The position numbers were made by a program, and so were the translations under genes. Of a DNA stretch of 17,326 nucleotides, positions 7,247 through 12,968 are shown one piece after another. Position 1 is the stretch's first letter; every line of letters begins with the position of its first letter. Location of the stretch: assembly GCA_042573625.1 (NCBI GenBank), contig JBHPCZ010000072.1:1-17326 (forward strand). Reading direction: 5' to 3'. The notes beneath the pieces were generated by a model, which was given only the letters and a program-made list of their open reading frames with translations, was not told where the DNA came from and did no database searches. The DNA is from JBHPCZ01 sp042573625 (GTDB lineage Bacteria; Desulfobacterota; Desulfobacteria; Desulfobacterales; UBA11574).

Positions 7247-7376
7247 TTCTCTTTGAAAAAATATCCGGACAAAACGGGAATTCCTCTTGTTTTAGGATAA
7301 TGGATATGCTATCGGTCGGATGTATATCGCCAATCTGGATGTGAAACGAATTAAATAAGACAAACAAGGAGGAATG

Positions 7377-7871
7377 ATGAAAAATAAATGGTATCTCTGT
7401 CTTGTACTGATGCTTCTTATGATTTTCTGTTTCCAAAGCAGCGCAACGGCGGAATCAGATATCAAACCCATCAATTTTGCCCTTTTTAACCCCGTACAGA
7501 TTTTCAATGCGGACACTTCGATCCATGGGTTTCGTTTGAATCTCATCTACGGCGTCAACAAGGACGTGAGCGGTCTCGATTTGGGGTTGGTCAATCATGC
7601 TACGGGTAACGCGAACGCATTCCAGTGGGGTTTAGTGAACCTGGTCGATAGTAACTTCTCGGGCTGGCAGAACGGCTTTGTTAATGTTGTTGGCGGAACT
7701 GCCGTCGGCCTCCAAACGGGATTTTTCAATTCCGCCAAGGAGTTCAGGGGCCTTCAACTCGGTGTAGTCAATATGACAGACAAACTTCATGGACTCCAGA
7801 TCGGTGTTCTTAATTTTAACTGGAGCGGAAACCCGTTGACATTCTTTCCCATCATCAATTTTTCTTTCTAA
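7377..7871 (+). CDS. LA_2272-type surface-repeat protein (exported)
   Basis: The product of about 164 residues has an N-terminal signal peptide (hydrophobic core LCLVLMLLMIFCF, cleavage near ATA/E). The mature part is built from roughly six repeats of about 15 residues with a Gly-hydrophobic-x-x-Gly-x-hydrophobic-Asn core: GLDLGLVN, FQWGLVN, WQNGFVN, GLQTGFFN, GLQLGVVN and GLQIGVLN. This periodic pattern matches the LA_2272 surface-repeat family first named in Leptospira. The regular beta-like repeats suggest a surface or outer-membrane-associated structure, but the function is unknown. Two consecutive ATGs occur (7374, 7377); AAGGAGG ends at 7372, which favours the second. The gene is monocistronic, ending before a strong terminator. 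Confidence 0.72.
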   Translation: MKNKWYLCLVLMLLMIFCFQSSATAESDIKPINFALFNPVQIFNADTSIHGFRLNLIYGVNKDVSGLDLGLVNHATGNANAFQWGLVNLVDSNFSGWQNGFVNVVGGTAVGLQTGFFNSAKEFRGLQLGVVNMTDKLHGLQIGVLNFNWSGNPLTFFPIINFSF

Positions 7872-7952
7872 TGATGGTTGGATAAAGTTCAGTCCAAGAC
7901 TTCCTATCAAAAGCTTTAATATTGGACAAATCGGATAGCAGTTCCTCCAAGA

Positions 7953-7986
7953 AATACAGAGCCGGCCCGGCTCTGTATTTTTTTTT
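7953..7986 (+). terminator. Strong intrinsic terminator
   Basis: A perfect 13-bp stem, AATACAGAGCCGG (7953-7965) with CCGGCTCTGTATT (7967-7979), is followed on the plus strand by nine T residues. The lower part is AT-rich and the top GC-rich, a textbook Rho-independent terminator about 80 bp after the surface-repeat gene. The minus strand has only a short T-run. Confidence 0.9.
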
Positions 7987-8064
7987 AAATAAACCTATGT
8001 AAGGGATCGGGCCGTTGTCGCAGCTCAACCGTTCCACACACAGGTCCAGCAAGCTCTTCCGGAC

Positions 8065-8097
8065 GTGAAGAACAAACCGTACCTTTTGTTCTTACAC
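8065..8097 (+). other. Hairpin in the leader of the secretin-like gene
   Basis: GTG-AAGAACAAA (8065-8076) pairs with TTTGTTCTT-a-CAC (8085-8096), 12 bp with one bulged base and an 8-nt loop. A run of seven T residues follows about 13 bp later (8110-8117), too far away for a standard terminator. The hairpin lies between the upstream terminator and the start of the secretin-like gene. It may be part of that gene's 5' leader or a weak attenuator. Confidence 0.3.
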
Positions 8098-8167
8098 TGC
8101 CGTATACGCATTTTTTTCTTGCGATAATCCGTTGACTGGCATAAATCTTTTCATGTGAGGCTCTAAA

Positions 8168-9028
8168 ATGAAATCAACATTTATACCGGTTCAATACCCA
8201 CGAATCACCCTTTTCTTCTGTCTCCTTATTATCATTTCCGCCATGCCCGGTGTCTGCCGGGCGGATTTTGATATCATACCGGTTCACTACAGAAAAGCTT
8301 CGGAAGTGCTCCCCGCTGTTAAAAATATGCTCTCTCCGGAAGGCAGGGTCACATTCGACGTTCGAACCAATTCGCTGGTGGTAACGGATACCAGCGAAAA
8401 AATAAAAATCGTAAAAGCTTTTTTAGCAAAATTTGATACGCCGGTTCAGCAGGTTAGAATTCGGGTCAGGTTTAATGAGATGCTTTCCTCCCGGGATCGT
8501 TCTGCCTCAGCCAGCGGCAGTGTTTCAGGTGATGAATGGAAGGTGTCCACCGGCAGAAGGACCAAAGACGGCGTCGAAGTTCGCATTGATGACAAAAATA
8601 AGGACCAACGGCGGACATCCGAACATTTCGTCATTACCACCTCCGGAAGCCCGGCATATATTCTGACCGGGAAGGAAATCCCATACAGACAAAAGTGGAC
8701 CTACCTGTGCCGCCGATATGCGGTTTGCACAGCAGACACTGTGGTTTTTCAAAGCATCGAAACCGGTATGGAGGTCCTTCCGATCATCATCGGAAACCGC
8801 GCAAATATCGAGATTACCCCCAGAATCTCGGACCTGGCGTCAGACGTCGGGCAGGGGATCATACGCTTTTCCGAGGCTTCGACACAGCTATCTGTTCCCC
8901 TGGGTCAATGGGTGGATATCGGCGGAACCGATAATACGAGCAATGAAGTCATACGGGAGATCCTTGCCGGCGGAACAGGGCAACAGAGTTCGAACCTTTC
9001 GATTTCGTTGATGGTAGAAACGTTTTAG
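8168..9028 (+). CDS. Short secretin-like exported protein (secretin N-domain plus partial secretin domain)
   Basis: The 286-residue protein has an N-terminal hydrophobic signal segment (about residues 13-32). A secretin N1/NolW-like domain follows over about 35-95, with the helix-strand pattern ASEVLPAVKNMLSPEGRVTF and then VRTNSLVVTDT and FLAKFDTPVQQV, diagnostic for type II/III secretion and type IV pilus secretins. The rest (about 96-286) resembles part of a secretin channel domain, with a Ser/Lys/Arg-rich loop and the strand-like ANIEITPRISDL and FSEASTQLSVPLGQWVDIGG. Full secretins are usually over 500 residues with several N domains and an outer-membrane anchoring end, so this may not form a conventional channel. 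GAGG precedes the ATG at about 8 nt. No other secretion genes are near. It could be an accessory or pilotin-like partner. Confidence 0.72.
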   Translation: MKSTFIPVQYPRITLFFCLLIIISAMPGVCRADFDIIPVHYRKASEVLPAVKNMLSPEGRVTFDVRTNSLVVTDTSEKIKIVKAFLAKFDTPVQQVRIRVRFNEMLSSRDRSASASGSVSGDEWKVSTGRRTKDGVEVRIDDKNKDQRRTSEHFVITTSGSPAYILTGKEIPYRQKWTYLCRRYAVCTADTVVFQSIETGMEVLPIIIGNRANIEITPRISDLASDVGQGIIRFSEASTQLSVPLGQWVDIGGTDNTSNEVIREILAGGTGQQSSNLSISLMVETF

Positions 9029-9059
9029 TTCTCACCGGAGGAGCATCTTCGATCTGCCC

Positions 9060-9710
9060 TCAATTAGGGTAACATAACATTTCAACCTTTGGGTCTTGGT
9101 CGATATCAAGATCAATCACTGCGCCGGCACCTGTTCGACTCATGGCGCAGTTAATCACAAGCGTTTCACCAATGAATGCCGTTCCCGGCCTTTCATGAAT
9201 ATGACCGCAGATCAGCAACCGGGGCTGAACCCTTGAAACGATTCTTCGCAGACTCCGGCATCCCGCGTGAAATCTTCCCAGCACCTCGTCCAGTGTGCCC
9301 CATGGCGGCGGATGAACAACCAGTACGGAATCTCTTTTCAACAGCGGCATAACTTTCTCTAAGACAGGACCTTCTCTAAAGCCGATACGGGAACTAAACG
9401 GAACAGGAACCGTGCCGCTCATACCAACAAAGCAGACGTGGTCTATAGCTATTTTTTTCAGATGAAGTGGCGTAATATTCGTGCATTTTCCAATTAAACG
9501 CTCAACTCTTTTCAGATCCGTGTTGCCTCGAATTGCCAGAACAGGCACCGGCATATCATTCAATCGGGCGATGGTCGGGACGGGATGGGTAAAGTGGGTG
9601 ATGTCCCCGGCAACGATCAACACATCCGGTTTCAGCTTGATCGTATTTTCCTTAATCAATCTCATCCTGTCCGGACATCCATGGATATCAGCCACAGCAT
9701 ATATGCGCAT
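9060..9710 (-). CDS. Calcineurin-like metallophosphoesterase
   Basis: The 216-residue protein carries the complete dinuclear-metal phosphoesterase signature: Asp8-x-His10 (ADIHG), Gly35-Asp36 (VAGDITH), Gly62-Asn63-Thr-Asp65 (RGNTD), His133 in VVHPPPWG and Gly169-His170-x-His172 (CGHIH). These residues bind two divalent metals and hydrolyse phosphate esters. The small single-domain form resembles the YfcE/MJ0936 group, whose members often act on phosphodiesters in vitro; the physiological substrate is unknown. No signal peptide is seen, so it is cytosolic. GGAG lies about 8 nt before the ATG. The gene converges with the secretin-like gene (31 bp between stops). Upstream lies the candidate structured RNA on the same strand, ending about 85 bp before the start. 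Confidence 0.87.
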   Translation of the reverse strand: MRIYAVADIHGCPDRMRLIKENTIKLKPDVLIVAGDITHFTHPVPTIARLNDMPVPVLAIRGNTDLKRVERLIGKCTNITPLHLKKIAIDHVCFVGMSGTVPVPFSSRIGFREGPVLEKVMPLLKRDSVLVVHPPPWGTLDEVLGRFHAGCRSLRRIVSRVQPRLLICGHIHERPGTAFIGETLVINCAMSRTGAGAVIDLDIDQDPKVEMLCYPN

Positions 9711-9789
9711 TTGTGTTCTCCGCCTTTATTCTCTGAGCCTCTTTATTGTTATTTCAAAATATGCATGAATTGTAAAATATTTTCCGATT

Positions 9790-10076
9790 TGTAAATAAAA
9801 CAGGCAGGATCGTCCGATCCTGCCTGTTTTGTCCCTGTTTTTTTTGATTATGTTAAGGGTGAATCCTGTTCGGTTGAGCCGTCACCCAGTTTGAGTGTGG
9901 AGTCAACCGAACAGGTATCAAGGGGGTATGCGCCATATGGATCTCCGTTATGGCGCATACCAAGGGCCGAGCTATATTTATCGACCCTTAAACCGTTTTA
10001 TGCGACCGTATAAATGTCTTCAAACCAGCAGGCGGGTTTGTTTTCCAGGCCGTCCAAGCCATGAAAATTATCAATA
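9790..10076 (-). ncRNA. Candidate standalone structured small RNA, about 280 nt
   Basis: Read 5' to 3' on the minus strand, a promoter (10111-10082) is followed by SL1 (10040-10021, 6 bp), SL2 (9989-9962, 9 bp with one G-U), SL3 (9961-9925, 13 bp perfect, 11-nt loop), SL4 (9915-9865, 13 bp perfect plus an inner 5-bp stem) and a 16-bp terminator (9830-9797). In SL2 and the inner part of SL4 the minus strand has a G-U wobble where the plus strand has an A-C mismatch, so the minus strand is the likely RNA. An 8-bp pairing, 9991-9984 with 9860-9853, could close SL3 and SL4 at the expense of SL2. There is no tRNA-like end, RNase P, SRP or 6S signature, and no ORF. I do not recognise the family. 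Confidence 0.55.
9797..9834 (-). terminator. Intrinsic terminator of the candidate RNA
   Basis: A perfect 16-bp inverted repeat, AAAACAGGCAGGATCG (9797-9812) and CGATCCTGCCTGTTTT (9815-9830), is T-rich on both sides, so it can act in both directions. No plus-strand gene reads into it from the left, so it most plausibly ends minus-strand transcription from the promoter near 10100. Confidence 0.85.
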
Positions 10077-10081
10077 TCCGC

Positions 10082-10111
10082 AATATAAAAATAATATATA
10101 TTGTGTGTCAA
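10082..10111 (-). promoter_or_regulatory. Promoter for the candidate RNA
   Basis: On the minus strand a consensus TTGACA (10111-10106) and TATATT (10087-10082, 5 of 6 matches to TATAAT) are spaced 18 bp apart. Initiation would fall near 10075. The intervening sequence is nearly all A/T. No open reading frame follows before the terminator at 9797. Confidence 0.6.
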
Positions 10112-10167
10112 GTATAAAAAACCACCATATTTAGTAGTTTATCATAAGAACAACAGGCCTCGCATTA

Positions 10168-10196
10168 TTGAAAAATGTTCTGATTCATGCGATAAA
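10168..10196 (+). promoter_or_regulatory. Putative dinB promoter
   Basis: TTGAAA (10168-10173) and GATAAA (10191-10196) are spaced 17 bp, about 45 bp before the dinB ATG. The -10 is only 4 of 6. I see no LexA box of the E. coli (CTGT-N8-ACAG) or Gram-positive (GAAC-N4-GTTC) type, so SOS control is not supported by these patterns. Confidence 0.35.
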
Positions 10197-10241
10197 CAGA
10201 TGAACGATAAAGATAACACTCATTAACAGGGCACCTTTCAC

Positions 10242-11399
10242 ATGATTCTTCATATCGATATGGATGCGTTTTTTACTTCGGTGGAGCAGCTTGACAATCC
10301 GGAATTGAGGGGAAAATGCCTGATAGTGGGCGGTCTTTCTAACCGTGGTGTTGTTGCTGCCGCCAGTTATGAAGCGAGAAAATACGGCATTCGATCTGCA
10401 ATGCCCACTTTCCAGGCTAAACAGAAGTGCCCTGATATTGTCATCGTTCCCCCCAATAGACGCCGTTACAGTGAAATCTCCAGGAAAATAATGGCTATGC
10501 TCAACAATTTTTCTCCCATTGTTGAGCAGGTTTCTATTGATGAAGCTTATGTTGACATTACCGGATGCGAAAAAGTTCATGGAAGCCCTGAGCAAACCGC
10601 CGTCAAAATCAAAACAAGGATAAAAGAAGGCGTCGATTTAACGTGTTCCATTGGGATTGCACCGAATAAATTTCTGGCTAAAATTGCATCAGATATTGAA
10701 AAACCGGATGGCCTTACGATTATACCGCCGGATAAAACCACGGCGTTTATCGCTTCCCTTCCGATTAGAAAGGTTCCCGGTGTCGGCAAAGTCACTCATA
10801 GCCAACTGGATCAGATCGGCATCAAAACGCTGGGAGATGTAAGGAAATATTCTAAAACCCTATTGATGGACAGGTTGGGAAAATTTGGGAATCGTCTGAT
10901 TGATCTATCACATGGTATTGATGACTCACCCGTAATACCCTATACCCCGGCTAAATCGGTCAGTAGTGAAGAAACCCTCTCTGCGGACACCACGGACAGA
11001 GATATATTGGAAAAATTGATCCTGAAACAATCTGAAGCGGTCGGCAGACAACTTCGAAAATCGGAGGCAAAAGCAAGAAAGGTTATTTTGAAGATAAAAC
11101 ATTCAGATTTTAAACAGTGCACAAGAAGTATAACGCTTTCTAAGGCAACACAATCTTCCGAGGTTATCTATAAGAAAGCCAAAGAACTCCTTGATGCATA
11201 CACAATTAAAAAGCGTATCAGATTGATCGGGGTTGGCGCGTCAGGCTTTATCCCTTGTAGTACGCCGGAACAAATGAGCCTGTTTGACAGCCATGGGAAA
11301 CAAAGCGATAACTGGGAAAAAATCGATAAGGCGGTTGACGATATATCCAGAAAGTTCGGAAAAGGAATTGTTCAGCGGGCAAAGCTTCGAGATTTCTAA
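10242..11399 (+). CDS. dinB: DNA polymerase IV (Y-family translesion polymerase)
   Basis: DinB copies past damaged template bases with low fidelity. In this 385-residue protein the palm carries HIDMDAFFTSVE (Asp6 and Asp8, with Phe10-Phe11 at the steric-gate position) and SIDEAYVDITG (Asp and Glu near residues 97-98), giving the catalytic carboxylates. YEARKYGIRSAMP (finger domain) and the helix-hairpin-helix VPGVGKVTHSQL (thumb) follow. The little-finger domain occupies about residues 230-340. Near residue 344, QMSLFD matches a beta-clamp-binding motif; about 35 residues follow, so it is not at the very C-terminus. The ATG has only a weak upstream AGGG. The 3' end overlaps the converging DUF362 gene by 4 bp. 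Confidence 0.93.
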   Translation: MILHIDMDAFFTSVEQLDNPELRGKCLIVGGLSNRGVVAAASYEARKYGIRSAMPTFQAKQKCPDIVIVPPNRRRYSEISRKIMAMLNNFSPIVEQVSIDEAYVDITGCEKVHGSPEQTAVKIKTRIKEGVDLTCSIGIAPNKFLAKIASDIEKPDGLTIIPPDKTTAFIASLPIRKVPGVGKVTHSQLDQIGIKTLGDVRKYSKTLLMDRLGKFGNRLIDLSHGIDDSPVIPYTPAKSVSSEETLSADTTDRDILEKLILKQSEAVGRQLRKSEAKARKVILKIKHSDFKQCTRSITLSKATQSSEVIYKKAKELLDAYTIKKRIRLIGVGASGFIPCSTPEQMSLFDSHGKQSDNWEKIDKAVDDISRKFGKGIVQRAKLRDF

Positions 11400-12157
11400 T
11401 CTGTAAGATGACGAATCTTTTTCCAGTCAAGCCCGAGAAGCGCTGCGGCCTCGCGATCCACTTCCCAGGGATTCGATCCGGCAAGCATTTTGCCCACCGG
11501 TGGAGAGCAATGACGACCGCCCAGATGAAATTCTGCAAGCCCCACGGATGCGTCCATCAGAGACAGATCCGGAACACGGTATTGGTTCAGATCGATGATG
11601 GCCTGCTGCATATGATTATGAAATGCCGCTTTTTTCCATCCTCCAAGTCCTGACGAATAGTATTTGGGCGGCGCAAAACCGATCATGTTTTTCAATGTCC
11701 CGGTAATACCGGCAATAGAGTGAACTTTAAGGACCGGCAGGGAAATGATGAAATACGAAAAGGCAATCTCCGGAAGATAGATTTCCGAATAAACGGAACA
11801 GCTTTTATTTTCGAATCGTTGAAGCGGCGACGAATTGAGATCAACCAGTGGAACCGTGTGACGAACGGCCATGGCTCTGTATCCGAGCAGATTAAAAATT
11901 TCATCGGTGTCACGAGACGCGTCACCGCACCCTTCTGCAATAACGACATCCGCTTTGGAACAGGATCGCACATATTCCAATACAGCTTCACAGCAGTCCA
12001 CATGGGTGGTCACCGGATGGGGAGACGCATTGACCAGGTTGGGTTTTATCAGGACGGCCGATTGTTTTGAAAGTTTTTTTCTCGCGCTGATTGAATCAAG
12101 AGCCGCTGTAACGGATTCGGAATATGAATGAAAATCGACGATCGCTACGGTCATCAA
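11396..12157 (-). CDS. DUF362 protein, cytosolic short form
   Basis: The 253-residue product belongs to DUF362: an N-terminal VLIKPNLV strand, the VVIAEGCGDAS block, and the family core LKVHSIAGITGTLKNMIGFA (about residues 145-164), where Lys, His and Asn recur as in the Tat-exported paralogue at 4438-5529. It lacks a signal peptide and the C-terminal ferredoxin domain present in many relatives, so it is a minimal version. GAGGG precedes the ATG-ATG start (12157/12154) at about 8 nt. It is the last gene of a minus-strand run, 10 bp after the Sir2 gene, and its TAG overlaps the dinB TAA on the opposite strand. The biochemical role is not established; the operon with an aminomutase and ligase gives only a contextual hint. 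Confidence 0.82.
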   Translation of the reverse strand: MMTVAIVDFHSYSESVTAALDSISARKKLSKQSAVLIKPNLVNASPHPVTTHVDCCEAVLEYVRSCSKADVVIAEGCGDASRDTDEIFNLLGYRAMAVRHTVPLVDLNSSPLQRFENKSCSVYSEIYLPEIAFSYFIISLPVLKVHSIAGITGTLKNMIGFAPPKYYSSGLGGWKKAAFHNHMQQAIIDLNQYRVPDLSLMDASVGLAEFHLGGRHCSPPVGKMLAGSNPWEVDREAAALLGLDWKKIRHLTD

Positions 12158-12167
12158 ACATCCCTCA

Positions 12168-12932
12168 TTATTTTTTATAAACGCTGCGCACCTGGTTCTC
12201 TATCTCCGCAAGGATTTTTCCCGCGCTTTCTCTGATCAACACATCACATATCCCATCACACGGCGTTTCCGATAAGTTGACAATACCCAGAAAAGCACCG
12301 GCCTGTTTGGCATATGCCGGCATGAGCGCGGCGGGGTGAACCAGAAGCGTCGATCCCACCACCAGAAAAAAATCGCAATTTCGAGACAGGTGTGTCGCTT
12401 TTTCGGTTTCCGCTTCAGGCATGGCCTGACCGAATGAAATGGTATCCGACTTCAGATATCCGCCACATTCGCATTCAGGGGCCGGATCTCCGTCTTCGAT
12501 ACGTTTTTGAACTTCATGTGCGGAAGAGGTTGCCTCACAGTGCATACACCGCACGCGGAGTGTGTTGCCGTGCAGTTCAATGACGCTATCCTCGGGCAAA
12601 CCCGACTGCTGGTGCAGTCCGTCGATGTTCTGGGTAATGACCGCTTCGATAAGGCCCATCTCGTAGAGATGAAAGACAGCCATATGGGCGGGATTCGGCG
12701 TTGCCCGGACCAGATCGGGATAAAGCGCCGATTTGCGGCGCCAGTACTCAACCCGGGCGTCTTTAGATGTCATGAATTCCTGAAAATAGACGGGTTGAAA
12801 TTTATCCCATATCCCCCCCTGGCTCCGGTAATCGGGGATACCGCTCTCCGTGGAAATACCGGCCCCGGTAAAAACAACGTTTGTACCCGCCTCGGCGATT
12901 TTTTCCGCCATAGAGAGGATTTTTTCGTTCAT
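12168..12932 (-). CDS. cobB: Sir2-family NAD-dependent protein deacylase
   Basis: Sirtuins remove acyl groups from lysine using NAD. All signature elements are visible in this 254-residue protein: GAGIST at 23-28, GIPDYRS at 31-37, TQNIDGLHQQSG at 100-111, catalytic His121 in ELHGN, a zinc site made by Cys129/Cys132 (CMHC) and Cys154/Cys156 (CEC), GSTLLVHPA, and VNLSETP near the C-terminus. The residues after GIPDYRS do not show the Ala-x14-Tyr-x2-Arg desuccinylase pattern clearly, so acyl preference is open. No Shine-Dalgarno lies before the ATG at 12932 or the in-frame ATG at 12911. The bases around 12932 belong to a decayed MITE-like half-copy, so translation may depend on coupling to the upstream kamA-like gene 31 bp away. 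Confidence 0.9.
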   Translation of the reverse strand: MNEKILSMAEKIAEAGTNVVFTGAGISTESGIPDYRSQGGIWDKFQPVYFQEFMTSKDARVEYWRRKSALYPDLVRATPNPAHMAVFHLYEMGLIEAVITQNIDGLHQQSGLPEDSVIELHGNTLRVRCMHCEATSSAHEVQKRIEDGDPAPECECGGYLKSDTISFGQAMPEAETEKATHLSRNCDFFLVVGSTLLVHPAALMPAYAKQAGAFLGIVNLSETPCDGICDVLIRESAGKILAEIENQVRSVYKK

Positions 12933-12968
12933 ATTTTATTGAGCTGCAGGCTGAAACGGAACGCTATT
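12927..12968. repeat. Decayed half-copy of the MITE-like family at the kamA/cobB junction
   Basis: This stretch matches the interior and right half of copy 2 (15592-15633) at about 36 of 42 positions, including GTTCATATTTTAT, AGCTGC, TGAAAC and AACGCTATT. It shares ACGGAACG with copy 1 where copies 1 and 2 differ, as expected of a third independent family member. The terminal repeats are gone. It contains the cobB start codon (12932-12930) and the kamA-like stop codon (12966-12964). Confidence 0.55.

Larger units (their letters stand above)
6976..7376. other. 401-bp divergent intergenic region
   Basis: This region holds the presumed promoter of the aldehyde dehydrogenase (7079-7106) and a MITE-like element (7145-7246). 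From 7247 to 7365 it is an AT-rich stretch with GATAAT at about 7298 as a possible -10 for the surface-repeat gene, but no convincing -35. No gene is visible. Confidence 0.5.
9711..10241. other. 531-bp divergent intergenic region
   Basis: This region holds no gene. It contains a 16-bp perfect terminator hairpin (9797-9830), four further stem-loops (9865-10040), a minus-strand promoter (10082-10111) and a plus-strand promoter candidate for dinB (10168-10196). Most of it is accounted for by the RNA candidate listed separately. The AT-rich stretch 10112-10167 contains only an imperfect small inverted repeat (about 10119-10141). Confidence 0.55.

Noticed and set aside
7155..7436. Minus-strand frames at 7155-7436 and 15594-15809 share a peptide motif (RIIAVV-ITF/AF-FIR)
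   Set aside because: The similarity arises because both frames cross copies of the same MITE-like repeat. There is no ribosome-binding site, and the first also overlaps the surface-repeat gene.
9790..10076. Possible tmRNA, RNase P RNA, SRP RNA or 6S RNA in the hairpin-rich region
   Set aside because: There is no tRNA-like CCA end or tag ORF, no RNase P conserved core, no SRP Alu or apical GGAA-type motif, and no long rod with a central bubble.
10140..10241. LexA-type SOS box upstream of dinB
   Set aside because: CTG and CAG triplets occur but at the wrong spacing for CTGT-N8-ACAG, and no GAAC-N4-GTTC site is present.
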